Part shown: one piece after another, positions 8,393-17,375 of the stretch
Numbering within the stretch: position 1 is the stretch's first letter
Layout: every line of letters begins with the position of its first letter
NCBI GenBank assembly: GCA_910580105.1
Contig: CAJTWN010000007.1
Span: forward strand, 1 to 64,000
Length of the DNA: 64,000 nucleotides
Source of the DNA: an uncultured Clostridia bacterium
GTDB lineage: Bacteria > Bacillota > Clostridia > Monoglobales > Monoglobaceae
Direction: 5' to 3'
The notes under the pieces: model-generated
Database searches by the model: none
What the model was told of the DNA's origin: nothing
What the model saw: only the letters and a program-made list of their open reading frames with translations
Program-made: the position numbers and the translations under genes

Positions 8393-8420
8393 AAAGCCCG
8401 GCATATGCCGGGCTTTCATT
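8393..8420. terminator. Bidirectional terminator between convergent operons
   Basis: Perfect arms AAAGCCCGGCAT and ATGCCGGGCTTT (8393-8416) directly follow the membrane protein stop. The A-rich and T-rich ends could stop transcription from both sides. Confidence 0.75.
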
Positions 8421-8481
8421 CTGTCCTCTCAATTATCCATGCAAAGGTTTTCTTTCCGGACACATTATCAATGCCGCTCAA

Positions 8482-9825
8482 TTATGCCAGGGGGAATATT
8501 ATCCGCACCCGGAACCCTCCATGGTTTTCTGCTTCAAATTTTCCTCCATGTACCTTGACTATCCGATATGCCATCGGAAGTCCAAGGCCATGCACCGTAT
8601 TTGGAATACAATCCATTTTGTCCAATATCTCCTGTGCAACGCCGCTCCCATCATCTGTTATCGAAATTATAACTTCACCATGCTGAACATCAACACTTTC
8701 TTTAACATGAATTGAGCATCCATCAGGATTATGAACAATACTATTGTTTAACAGATTATAAACCGCCCGTTCCAAAAGATTCCCATCTCCTAATATCTCA
8801 GCTTTTTCATCCAAGACCTCTAAGGATATATCAAACACCTCGGCAAGTCCGCTGTTATACAAGGCCGTGACAACGCTGCGCAGCATTGCTCCAATTTTTA
8901 CAGGCCTTTTTCTTGCCGGCTGCATATCATATTCCAATGAAGAACTCAGATTCAAATCTGCAATCAGCGTTTTAATCCGCAGCCCCTGTTTCACAATTAT
9001 GTCCGCCTTTTTTCTGTCCTCTTCCCTCAATTCCCGGCTTTCTGCCAACTCCTCGGCATACCCTGTCATAATGGTAAGCGGTGTCCGGATATCATGAGAA
9101 ATACCCGCAATCCAATGCCTTCGGGCCTCATCTTTCTGTTTCAAAACAGCGTTCTTCCGTTCCAGTACGTTGGAAGTTTCATTAATATTTTGCACCACAT
9201 CCCGGAAAATTCCTTTTTCCTTCAAATGAACCGGCGTTTCCTGCCGCAAATCCCGTATGCCTTTTACCAACGCTTTCAGCCGGCGATAAAGTCCAAACCC
9301 AATTAAAAACGCGAGAAGGGTCGCAAGACAAATGTTGAATAATAAAATAAAGATACTTCGCTTAGGCAAATCACGGAACCATTCCATCGAATATTCCAGA
9401 TCATATTTTCCCACAGAATTTTTGGGATACCCCATCACAAATAATCCGATGTCTTCGGCCTGTACATATACCGGATAATCATTCAGATACCACCTTGTCA
9501 TTTTGGCAATATCCTGTATGCGATAATGCACAGGTATTTCCGGCGGCATATTTACCTCCCACACCACATCGCCGTTTTCATTCAAAAGAATACACCATAT
9601 ATCTTTCGGCAAAGAGATGTTTTCTGCATAATCATATCCGCCTTCCGCTGCAGTCACCTCTTTTGCAACAGTATCCAAAAGCTTGCGCGGCGAATTTTCA
9701 TAATGATTCCGTACATCACTGAGCATATAGCCAAAGCCCGCAAAATTAATCAGTAAGAGCAGTATTGAAATAAAAACAGCGCTTGCTATAAAACAGCAGC
9801 AAATTTTAAAAATTGTTCGACTCAT
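8482..9825 (-). CDS. Sensor histidine kinase of an antimicrobial-response two-component system
   Basis: The 447-residue protein has an N-terminal membrane helix (about residues 5-30), an extracellular region of about 130 residues, and a second helix near 155-180. A HAMP-like linker, the H-box SHDIRTPLT with phospho-acceptor His244, an N-box (NLLNNSIVHN) and G-boxes (DDGSGV, GLGLPMA) follow. The gene overlaps the response regulator by 20 bases and is its partner. The sizeable sensor domain differs from the tiny loop of BceS-type kinases. The adjacent ABC transporter suggests it senses a peptide antibiotic; the ligand is not known. Confidence 0.88.
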   Translation of the reverse strand: MSRTIFKICCCFIASAVFISILLLLINFAGFGYMLSDVRNHYENSPRKLLDTVAKEVTAAEGGYDYAENISLPKDIWCILLNENGDVVWEVNMPPEIPVHYRIQDIAKMTRWYLNDYPVYVQAEDIGLFVMGYPKNSVGKYDLEYSMEWFRDLPKRSIFILLFNICLATLLAFLIGFGLYRRLKALVKGIRDLRQETPVHLKEKGIFRDVVQNINETSNVLERKNAVLKQKDEARRHWIAGISHDIRTPLTIMTGYAEELAESRELREEDRKKADIIVKQGLRIKTLIADLNLSSSLEYDMQPARKRPVKIGAMLRSVVTALYNSGLAEVFDISLEVLDEKAEILGDGNLLERAVYNLLNNSIVHNPDGCSIHVKESVDVQHGEVIISITDDGSGVAQEILDKMDCIPNTVHGLGLPMAYRIVKVHGGKFEAENHGGFRVRIIFPLA

Positions 9826-10522
9826 CTTTCACCACCAGCTTATATCCCAGCCCTTTTGCCGTAAGAAGGCGTTTGGGACAAGAAGGTTCTGTCTCAATCT
9901 TTTCCCGCAAACGGCGGATATGGACCATCAAAGTATTTTCGTATCCGTAATAACCGTCCCCCCATGCTGCAAGACAAAGGGCATCATTGGTTACAATCCG
10001 GTTTTTATTTTCATAGAGTTTCTTTAAAAGGATAAATTCCTTTGCCGTCAGCGAAACTTCCTTTTTCCCGATGCAAACAGATGCAGTATCAAAACGAATC
10101 ACACGATCAGAGAATATCAATTCTTCCATAGGAAGTTGGGTTCGATAGGTACGCTTCAAAATCGCCGTCATGCGGAGAATCAGCTCTTTTGTCAAAAAAG
10201 GCTTTACGATATAATCATCCGCCCCCATTCCCAGCCCCTGCAGCCGGTCTTCTGCTTCTCCCCGGGCAGTCAGAAAAATTACCGGCGCATCTGAGAACTT
10301 TCGAAAATCCTCAAATAGAGCAAATCCATTTCCGTCCGGCAATCCCACATCCAAAATCATCAAAGCAACCTTTTGTTCTCTCGCTGTTTTTAACCCTTCC
10401 CGGCAGCTGCCCGCCGTATAAAGATGATAAAACCCCTCTTTAAACAACGCATTTTCCAACATTTCAAGAAGTTCAGGTTCATCATCCACCAGCAAAATTT
10501 TCTTATTTTTTACCTCATCCAT
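9806..10522 (-). CDS. OmpR/PhoB-type response regulator
   Basis: The 238-residue protein has a receiver domain (LVDDEPE acidic pair, phospho-acceptor Asp58 in LILDVGLPDG, KPF lysine) and a C-terminal winged helix (LTAKEFILL to GLGYKL). The ATG at 10522 is chosen because AGGTGAT lies just upstream; a more upstream start would remove that site. It is transcribed divergently from the ABC transporter genes at 10679-12885, which are its likely targets. Confidence 0.88.
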   Translation of the reverse strand: MDEVKNKKILLVDDEPELLEMLENALFKEGFYHLYTAGSCREGLKTAREQKVALMILDVGLPDGNGFALFEDFRKFSDAPVIFLTARGEAEDRLQGLGMGADDYIVKPFLTKELILRMTAILKRTYRTQLPMEELIFSDRVIRFDTASVCIGKKEVSLTAKEFILLKKLYENKNRIVTNDALCLAAWGDGYYGYENTLMVHIRRLREKIETEPSCPKRLLTAKGLGYKLVVKDESNNF

Positions 10523-10593
10523 TCTTATCACCTGTTTTAAGTATACCATATGAATCAAAAATTTCTATCTTTTTTAGAGGCATCGTCATAAAT

Positions 10594-10651
10594 TTAAGGT
10601 TTGTGTAAGGATTCTTTAAGCTTGAGGAAAGGCATCCATGTTATCCTCAAG
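10594..10651 (+). promoter_or_regulatory. Candidate regulator-binding repeats upstream of the ABC transporter
   Basis: TTAAGG (10594-10599) and GTAAGG (10605-10610) form a direct repeat with an 11-base pitch, as often seen for OmpR-family sites. An inverted repeat with arms CTTGAGGA (10621-10628) and TCCTCAAG (10644-10651) lies just before the coding region. Either may control the transporter; no clear -10/-35 pair was found. Confidence 0.4.
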
Positions 10652-10678
10652 AAAACAAAAAAGAAAGGAATTTTAAAT

Positions 10679-11410
10679 ATGAAAGAAATTGTTCATACTT
10701 ATGCACTTACAAAGAAATACAAAGACACCCTTTCGGTGCAGAATCTTGAAATGGTGATCAAACCTGCCCGTATCTATGGTTTTCTGGGACCAAACGGCGC
10801 AGGCAAATCCACCACCCTGAAGATGCTTTTGGGACTTGTCAAACCAACCGATGGAGAAATCGACTTATTTGGAAAACGCTTTACACCAAAAAACCGGATC
10901 GAAATCCTGAAAAATATCGGTTCTCTTATTGAGTCCCCCTCCTATTATGGGCATCTTACCGGAAAAGAAAACTTAAAAATCCTGCAAACCATCCTGGATG
11001 TCCCGTTTTCCAATATTGATGAAGTTCTGAAAATTGTCCGGTTGGACAGGCAAGCCGGCAAGAAGGTATCTGCTTACTCCCTTGGAATGAAACAACGGCT
11101 GGGACTTGCCTCTGCACTCCTTTCCTTTCCGAAGCTAATGCTCCTTGACGAACCCACCAATGGTTTGGATCCGGCAGGTATACAGGAGATGCGGGAGTTA
11201 ATTTCTTCACTGCCAAAAAAGTATGGCATAACCGTTCTTGTCTCCAGTCACCTACTCCCGGAAATTGACCAGTTTGCAGAGGACATCGGTATCATTGCAA
11301 ATGGCAGGATGATGTATCAGGGTACACTTGAAAATCTTCATAACCTGGATAAATCCAAATCATTGGAAGAAATCTTCCTTAACCTGACGGGAAAAGAGGT
11401 GAGCCTTTGA
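10679..11410 (+). CDS. ABC transporter ATPase, lantibiotic/bacitracin immunity type
   Basis: The 243-residue ATPase has Walker A GPNGAGKS (residues 37-44), signature SLGMKQR near 136, Walker B LMLLDEPT near 155, and the switch histidine in SSHL. The subfamily (BcrA/MutF-like) energises export or expulsion of peptide antibiotics. The ATG at 10679 follows AAAGGA; a longer frame starting at 10601 runs through the inverted repeat and is unlikely. The stop codon overlaps the first permease start, giving a tight operon. Confidence 0.87.
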   Translation: MKEIVHTYALTKKYKDTLSVQNLEMVIKPARIYGFLGPNGAGKSTTLKMLLGLVKPTDGEIDLFGKRFTPKNRIEILKNIGSLIESPSYYGHLTGKENLKILQTILDVPFSNIDEVLKIVRLDRQAGKKVSAYSLGMKQRLGLASALLSFPKLMLLDEPTNGLDPAGIQEMRELISSLPKKYGITVLVSSHLLPEIDQFAEDIGIIANGRMMYQGTLENLHNLDKSKSLEEIFLNLTGKEVSL

Positions 11411-12159
11411 TGAAATGGCTTCGCTGTGAACGGATGAAGGTTAAAGGCCGCTTTATTTTCCTCACCATGCTGATCATAACCGGTGTTGAACTTTGCTGGC
11501 TGTTCTATGGTCATTATAGCGATGATCAGATCCAAAAAGGATGGATGATGTTTTTGTTTCAGCTCCCTCTTTTGCAGGCAATCTTTCTTCCTCTTCTCTC
11601 CACCGTCCTCGCTTCACGATTGGCAGATATTGACCACAAAGGTGGTATGCTCAAGCAGCTTTTTTGCAGTATGCCAAGAGGCGCCCTTTATGACGCCAAG
11701 CTTTGCTATGGCCTTTTCCTCCTCTTCCTATCCATTCTGTTCCAATATGCCGGAATTTATATCGGCGGAAAAGTTTTGGGATTTGGCGGAAGTTTTCCGG
11801 TAAAACTTTATTTGCTTCAGCTGCTCTTTACCACAGCAACCGCCTTCTCCATATACATCTTTCAGCACACGCTGTCAATACTGTGTAAAAATCAAGCCAT
11901 CCCATTTTTTACCGGTATCATCGGAGAATTTTTCGGCCTTTTTTCCATGTTTCTCCCCCAGCTGCCCTGGCTTCGCAAATCTCTTTTGTGGGGTTATTTC
12001 GGCGTTCTCCAGTTTGTGGGGAACGACTGGGACAAGACAACCAGAATCAACACATTTTATCTTTTGGATATAGATTGGCCGTTTTTTGTTGTCCTTTTGG
12101 CAGCAGGAATTCTTCTATATTTTATAGGAAAAATACTATTTTCTCAGAAAGAGGTGTAA
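11410..12159 (+). CDS. ABC transporter permease, MutE/EpiE-like lantibiotic immunity subunit
   Basis: The 249-residue protein has about six hydrophobic segments. Its start (KWLRCERMK), followed by a first helix and a region with a conserved DHKGGMLKQLF, matches the ABC-2-type immunity permeases that pair in twos with a BcrA-like ATPase. The ATG overlaps the ATPase stop (TGATG), so translation is coupled. No lantibiotic precursor gene is nearby, which points to self-protection against foreign peptides. Confidence 0.8.
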   Translation: MKWLRCERMKVKGRFIFLTMLIITGVELCWLFYGHYSDDQIQKGWMMFLFQLPLLQAIFLPLLSTVLASRLADIDHKGGMLKQLFCSMPRGALYDAKLCYGLFLLFLSILFQYAGIYIGGKVLGFGGSFPVKLYLLQLLFTTATAFSIYIFQHTLSILCKNQAIPFFTGIIGEFFGLFSMFLPQLPWLRKSLLWGYFGVLQFVGNDWDKTTRINTFYLLDIDWPFFVVLLAAGILLYFIGKILFSQKEV

Positions 12160-12885
12160 ATGATGTTTTTACGATTACTGAAAGCTGATCAGATGAAGTT
12201 AAAGCATGCTCCCGTCTGGCTCGCCTTTTTGCTGATGCCGCTGGTGCCTGCGTTCCTTGGAACCATCAATTATCTAAATAATTTGGAACTGCTGCAAAGT
12301 GCATGGTATAGTCTTTGGACACAACATACGCTGTTCACCTGTTATTTCTTCCTTCCCATCCTGCTGGGCATTTATTGTTCTTATCTGATGCGGCTGGAAG
12401 AAAACAATCAAAACTGGAATAAACTTTTATCCCTCCCCGTCTCGCCCTATCAGGTTTTCTTATCGAAATTCACCACCGCCTCTATGATGGTTCTGCTGAG
12501 TGAACTGTGGATTGGGGTCTTATTTATCCTTTCGGGAAAAATAGCGGGTATTACCGGTCCCATCCCCAAAGAACTGATCAGCTGGCTTCTCTGCGGAACA
12601 CTGGGCGGAATGGTAATGGTCTCTATCCAATGCCTCCTCTCTGTTCTCATTAAAAGTTTTGCGCTGCCTGTGGGGATTGCTCTTGCCGGAGGGATTTCGG
12701 GCCTGGCGGCACTGGCGAAGGGGTTCGGCCACATTTATCCATATGCCCTGATGGCCTATGGAATGCGGGCAAATGCACCCCAAACTTTAATGGAAAATAG
12801 TATGGTTTTCTTTCTCTGTATCTGCACGGCATATCTTCTTATCTTTTTGTGTGCCGGCGGCCTTTGTCTGAAACGGGATGTATAA
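12160..12885 (+). CDS. ABC transporter permease, MutG-like lantibiotic immunity subunit
   Basis: The 241-residue protein has about six membrane segments and is a divergent paralogue of the preceding permease (it also starts with LLKADQMKLKHAP and has a matching NWNKLLSLP loop). The two permeases probably form a heterodimer on the ATPase dimer. The start codon directly follows the preceding TAA, with GAGGTG as ribosome binding site; an alternative ATG lies one codon later. Confidence 0.8.
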   Translation: MMFLRLLKADQMKLKHAPVWLAFLLMPLVPAFLGTINYLNNLELLQSAWYSLWTQHTLFTCYFFLPILLGIYCSYLMRLEENNQNWNKLLSLPVSPYQVFLSKFTTASMMVLLSELWIGVLFILSGKIAGITGPIPKELISWLLCGTLGGMVMVSIQCLLSVLIKSFALPVGIALAGGISGLAALAKGFGHIYPYALMAYGMRANAPQTLMENSMVFFLCICTAYLLIFLCAGGLCLKRDV

Positions 12886-12898
12886 TTTGTATATACAG

Positions 12899-12937
12899 AA
12901 AAACTACGCGGCCTGCAATTGCAGACTGCGTAGTTTT
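12899..12937. terminator. Bidirectional terminator, ABC operon and dapL
   Basis: Arms AAAACTACGC and GCGTAGTTTT surround an 18-base loop that itself contains a TGCAATTGCA palindrome, followed by TT. It separates the convergent ABC and dap operons. Confidence 0.75.
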
Positions 12938-12969
12938 TTATAAATAACGGCTTTTACACAAATCATTTG

Positions 12970-14154
12970 CTATTTTCCATAAACTTCTTTCAAGCGTTCC
13001 ATCGCCATCTGTGTGGCTTCCTGGGTTCCAAAAGCTGTCAGCCGAAAGAATCCATCACCATTTTCTCCAAATCCGATTCCAGGTGTTCCCACAACATTTG
13101 CCCGTTCCAAAAGATCATCAAAAAATTCCCAGGACGACATCCCATTGGGACACTCCATCCAGATATAAGGAGAATTTTCACCGCCTACATACCAAATTCC
13201 CAGCATATCCAGGGTCTTTGCAATCACTTGTGCGTTTTTCTGATATTGTTTGATATTATCCCGGCACTGTGCCATCCCTTCCTCTGAAAACACAGCTTCT
13301 GCACCACGCTGTACGATATAAGGAACCCCATTGAATTTGGTGGTCTGCCGGCGCAGCCACATCTTTTGCAGGCAATCCCCATCCCGTTTCAACGCAGACG
13401 GCACAATGGTATATCCACAGCGTGTTCCGGTAAACCCTGCAGTTTTTGAAAGAGAACAAAATTCAATCGCACAGGCTTCTGCACCTTCAATTTCATAAAT
13501 GCTCTTTGGACACCCGCTGTCTGTTATAAATGCTTCATAGGCCGCATCAAATAAAAGTACTGCATCCTGCCGGATGGCATAATCCACCCATTTTTGCAGC
13601 TGTGCCCTTGTATACACCGCTCCGGTTGGGTTATTGGGAGAACAGAGATAGATGATATCTGCCTTCACATCTTCACATGGCATCGGCAGAAAACCATTGT
13701 CCTTTGACGCCTCCATATAAACAATTTCCCTTCCATCCATGAGATTGGTGTCTACATAAACGGGATAAACCGGTGATGGAATCAAAACTCTGTTCTCTTT
13801 TGCAAATAAATCCAGAATATTGCCCAGATCGCTTTTGGCTCCGTCACTGATAAAAATTTCTTCAAGAGAAAGACGAACATTTTTCTTCTGATAATACTGC
13901 TGAATTTTTGTCCGCAGGAAATCATAGCCTTGTTCGGGACCATATCCACGAAAGGTCGCTGCCTCTGCCATCTCATCCACCGCCTTGTGCATTGCCGCAA
14001 TGGCTGCCGGACAGAGCGGCCGGGTCACATCACCAATCCCTAGCCGGATAATTTCCGCGGACGGATTTTTCTCCTGATAAGCCGATACCTTCTTTTGGAT
14101 ACTGGAAAACAGATAACTTTCCTGCAGCATTCGATATTTTTGATTGATTCTCAT
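12970..14154 (-). CDS. dapL: LL-diaminopimelate aminotransferase DapL
   Basis: The 394-residue class I/II aminotransferase makes LL-diaminopimelate directly from tetrahydrodipicolinate and glutamate in the lysine/peptidoglycan pathway. The pyridoxal phosphate lysine is Lys237 in SLSKTAGF, and SPNNPTGA is the usual cofactor loop. It is the last gene of a long minus-strand operon and overlaps pyrG by 4 bases (ATGA). Glutamate, its amino donor, is the product of the glutamate synthase encoded upstream in the same operon. Confidence 0.92.
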   Translation of the reverse strand: MRINQKYRMLQESYLFSSIQKKVSAYQEKNPSAEIIRLGIGDVTRPLCPAAIAAMHKAVDEMAEAATFRGYGPEQGYDFLRTKIQQYYQKKNVRLSLEEIFISDGAKSDLGNILDLFAKENRVLIPSPVYPVYVDTNLMDGREIVYMEASKDNGFLPMPCEDVKADIIYLCSPNNPTGAVYTRAQLQKWVDYAIRQDAVLLFDAAYEAFITDSGCPKSIYEIEGAEACAIEFCSLSKTAGFTGTRCGYTIVPSALKRDGDCLQKMWLRRQTTKFNGVPYIVQRGAEAVFSEEGMAQCRDNIKQYQKNAQVIAKTLDMLGIWYVGGENSPYIWMECPNGMSSWEFFDDLLERANVVGTPGIGFGENGDGFFRLTAFGTQEATQMAMERLKEVYGK

Positions 14155-15794
14155 CCTTTTCTTTCTCCTCCCGCTTTTGCCAATTTATTCTGATTTGCCA
14201 CAACCGCCGCCCCAACAAATGCCCGAAACAGAGGATGTGCCCGGTTGGGCCGGCTTTTGAACTCGGGATGATACTGAACACCGATATAGAAATCTTCTTC
14301 CGGCAACTCCATCGCCTCAACCAGCCGCCCGTCCGGTGACAACCCCGAAAATACCACGCCTGCTTCTTCAAATTCCTTTCGATAGTCATTGTTAAATTCA
14401 TATCTGTGACGGTGGCGCTCGGTGATTTCTTCCTTTTGATAGGCTTCCAGCAACCGCGAGCCCTTTTGTATCTGACAGGGATAACCACCCAGCCGCATGG
14501 TTCCGCCCTTGGGCAGACATCCCACCTGATCCGGCATCAAATCAATCACCAAATGGTCGCCTTCCGGCATGAATTCACGGGAATTTGCATCTGCATACCC
14601 CAATTTCTGCCGCGCAAACGCCATTACTGCAATTTGCATACCAAGACAAATTCCAAAATAGGGAATATGTTTTTCCCGTGCAAAGGATGCCGCCAGAATC
14701 ATCCCTTCAATTCCCCGGTTGCCAAATCCTCCGGGCAGGATAATTCCATCTGCATCGCCAAGAATTTCTCCCACCGTCTCCTCTGTCAAATGTTCGCTGT
14801 CTACCCATGCAATCTCTACTTGCACTCCATTTTCATAACCGCCATGACGCAGAGCCTCCATTACCGAAAGATAGGAATCATGCAATTTAACATACTTTCC
14901 TACCAGTGCGATCTTTATTTTTTCTCTGCAGTTTGCAATCCTGTCAAGCATTTCCTTCCACTCTGACAAATCAGGTTCCACACACCCATCCAAAAGCCGC
15001 AGCTCACGCAGAACAATTTTTGCAAGACCGGCTTCTTCCAGCATCATTGGCGCCTCATAAAGAACCGGAAGGGTTCGGTTCTGAATTACGCAGTCTTCTT
15101 TCACATTACAAAACAGCGCAATTTTCGCCAGAAGGGATGGTTCCAGCGGACGATCACACCGGGCAATAATCAAATCCGGCCGGATGCCAAAAGATTGCAG
15201 TTCTTTAACCGAATGTTGGGTCGGCTTGGACTTATGTTCGCCCGAGAATTCCAGATAAGGAATCAGCGTCACATGTAAAAACAAACAGTTTTCATGACCT
15301 ATTTCAAGGGAAATCTGACGGATAGCCTCCAAAAACGGCTGAGACTCAATATCGCCCGTTGTCCCTCCAATTTCTGTGATAACAATATCAGCCTCAGTCT
15401 TTTTCTGAACGGAATAGATAAAGGATTTGATTTCATTGGTAATATGGGGAATCACCTGCACCGTCTCTCCCAAATATTCCCCATTACGCTCTTTTTTAAG
15501 TACACGATCATACACCTTTCCGGTGGTCAGATTGGAAAACTGGTTGAGGTTTTCATCAATGAAACGTTCATAATGTCCAAGATCCAGGTCGGTTTCCGCA
15601 CCATCTTCTGTCACAAAGACCTCGCCGTGCTGATAGGGGCTCATCGTCCCCGGATCAATGTTGATATAGGGATCGAGCTTCTGCGCCGCGACCTTGAACC
15701 CCCGCACTTTCAGCAACCGCCCTAAAGAAGCCGCCGTAATTCCCTTGCCCAGTCCGGAAACCACACCGCCGGTCACAAAGATATACTTTGCCAT
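14151..15794 (-). CDS. pyrG: CTP synthase PyrG
   Basis: The 547-residue enzyme converts UTP to CTP using glutamine and ATP. The N-terminal synthetase domain begins KYIFVTGGVVSGLGKG, and the class I glutamine amidotransferase domain carries the nucleophile Cys383 in FGICLGMQ and the His/Glu pair near VQYHPE. The length is normal. It shares the A of its start region with the dapF stop (one-base overlap at 15794) and overlaps dapL by 4 bases. Confidence 0.97.
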   Translation of the reverse strand: MAKYIFVTGGVVSGLGKGITAASLGRLLKVRGFKVAAQKLDPYINIDPGTMSPYQHGEVFVTEDGAETDLDLGHYERFIDENLNQFSNLTTGKVYDRVLKKERNGEYLGETVQVIPHITNEIKSFIYSVQKKTEADIVITEIGGTTGDIESQPFLEAIRQISLEIGHENCLFLHVTLIPYLEFSGEHKSKPTQHSVKELQSFGIRPDLIIARCDRPLEPSLLAKIALFCNVKEDCVIQNRTLPVLYEAPMMLEEAGLAKIVLRELRLLDGCVEPDLSEWKEMLDRIANCREKIKIALVGKYVKLHDSYLSVMEALRHGGYENGVQVEIAWVDSEHLTEETVGEILGDADGIILPGGFGNRGIEGMILAASFAREKHIPYFGICLGMQIAVMAFARQKLGYADANSREFMPEGDHLVIDLMPDQVGCLPKGGTMRLGGYPCQIQKGSRLLEAYQKEEITERHRHRYEFNNDYRKEFEEAGVVFSGLSPDGRLVEAMELPEEDFYIGVQYHPEFKSRPNRAHPLFRAFVGAAVVANQNKLAKAGGERKG

Positions 15795-16633
15795 CAGATT
15801 TCCACCTCCCCTTCGAATACAACTTCCGCGCCGCCGGTCATAAAGACTGTATCTTTGGTATACCGGATATTGAGTGCACCGCCTTTAAGATGCACAGTAA
15901 TTTCTTCATTTTCCGGACAGAATCCACAGCGTACCGCAGCCGCAACACTTGCACAGGCGCCGGTTCCGCAGGCCAGCGTCTCACCGCTGCCCCGCTCCCA
16001 GACACGCATTTTCAGATTATGTGCATCCATCACCTTTATAAATTCCGTGTTGACCCGTTCAGGAAACATGAAATCCCGTTCTACCGGCAACCCAACTTCT
16101 TCTAAATTCAGTGCATCCGGTTCTTCACAAAAAATAACACAATGGGGATTCCCCATAGAAACACAGGTTATCCGCTCTTCTCTGCCGCCAACGACTGCCG
16201 GATAATTTACTGCTTCCTCTTTATCAATCCGAACAGGAATTTTTTCTGCCGCAAATTCTGCCTTTCCCATATCGACACAGACTTCTTTAACTTTGCCATC
16301 TACAACGGAAAGACGCAATATTTTAATACCGCTCAGTGTTTCAATCCGGGCAGTTTCCCCTGTAAGATAACCATGTTCATAGAGATATTTCCCCACACAG
16401 CGAATTCCATTGCCGCACATCTTTCCCTCGCTTCCATCCTGGTTGAAAATCCGCATCTTTGCATCTGCCACTTCCGAAGGACAGATACAAATTATGCCAT
16501 CACCGCCTATACCAAAATGATATTGCGAAAGACGGATACTCAATTTTTCAGGCTCTGCAATCTCCTGCTGAAAACAATCAAAATAGATATAATCATTCCC
16601 ACAACCCTGCATCTTTGTAAACCTTAATTTCAT
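15794..16633 (-). CDS. dapF: Diaminopimelate epimerase DapF
   Basis: The 279-residue enzyme isomerises LL- to meso-diaminopimelate, the cross-linking residue of peptidoglycan and lysine precursor. Both catalytic cysteines are seen: Cys73 in KMCGNGIRC and Cys222 in LACGTGACA. The ATG at 16633 follows GGAGGTACGGTG; the longer frame starting at 16720 would run into the preceding gene. With dapL it supplies the two steps that convert tetrahydrodipicolinate to meso-diaminopimelate. Confidence 0.95.
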   Translation of the reverse strand: MKLRFTKMQGCGNDYIYFDCFQQEIAEPEKLSIRLSQYHFGIGGDGIICICPSEVADAKMRIFNQDGSEGKMCGNGIRCVGKYLYEHGYLTGETARIETLSGIKILRLSVVDGKVKEVCVDMGKAEFAAEKIPVRIDKEEAVNYPAVVGGREERITCVSMGNPHCVIFCEEPDALNLEEVGLPVERDFMFPERVNTEFIKVMDAHNLKMRVWERGSGETLACGTGACASVAAAVRCGFCPENEEITVHLKGGALNIRYTKDTVFMTGGAEVVFEGEVEI

Positions 16634-16652
16634 CACCGTACCTCCAAATCTA

Positions 16653-17375
16653 TCAGTTGGTTGTATAAAGCTGTTTATACGGATTTTTTGTATTGGGGCG
16701 CAGAATATAAAAATCCGCATCCAAAATATCCTTCAAATTTTTATCAAATACTGCACAAAATTCCATGAGTTCGTCCATGATTGCACATAATTCTTCTTCA
16801 CCGGCCTTATGTGCCGCAACCTGCCCCGGAAGGTCTTTGGGCAATTCTTTGGTCCGCAAAATAATTTTTCCGCCGTGCATTCCCGTACCGCAAAAATTTC
16901 CAACAGGGATTTTCCCGCCGCTGTCAAGTCCCAAAACAACAATGGTGCCGCCGGCTTGGTATTCACCCAAAAAACTTCCGGTGCAGCCGCCAATCACAAT
17001 TACAGGCGCTTTTTCCTGATACTCCTTCATATGAATACCCGTCCGGTATCCGGCCGAACCTTCAATAAAAATCTTTCCGCCGCGCATTGCATAGCCCGTT
17101 GCGTCCCCTGTGTTCCCATGGATATAGATCCGGCCGTCATTCATGGTATCTCCGGTAGCCTCCTGGGTATTGCCATACACGATTATATCCGCTCCGTCCA
17201 GATATGCACCAAGCGCATTTCCCGGCGTACCATGTACAGTCACCTTTTTACCGGACAACCCACTGGCAATATAGCGCTGTCCGATACAGTTTTCTATTTC
17301 AATTTGGGTATCTGCTGTCAGACGTACCTGATTATTTAATTTCTGAAAGTGCATATCTCCTGCCAAAACCTTCAT
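16653..17375 (-). CDS. Glutamate synthase GXGXG-domain subunit (archaeal-type, GltB3-like)
   Basis: The 240-residue protein is almost entirely the GXGXG beta-helix found at the C terminus of glutamate synthase large subunits, with repeats such as GRIYIHGNTGDATG and GGKIFIEGSAG. Split glutamate synthases encode this domain as a separate protein. It overlaps the oxidoreductase by 4 bases and belongs to the same complex as the amidotransferase and FMN-domain subunits upstream. Confidence 0.9.
   Translation of the reverse strand: MKVLAGDMHFQKLNNQVRLTADTQIEIENCIGQRYIASGLSGKKVTVHGTPGNALGAYLDGADIIVYGNTQEATGDTMNDGRIYIHGNTGDATGYAMRGGKIFIEGSAGYRTGIHMKEYQEKAPVIVIGGCTGSFLGEYQAGGTIVVLGLDSGGKIPVGNFCGTGMHGGKIILRTKELPKDLPGQVAAHKAGEEELCAIMDELMEFCAVFDKNLKDILDADFYILRPNTKNPYKQLYTTN

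Noticed and set aside
12886..12969. Lantibiotic precursor gene next to the immunity transporter
   Set aside because: The gap holds only a terminator; no short Cys/Ser/Thr-rich peptide frame was found nearby.
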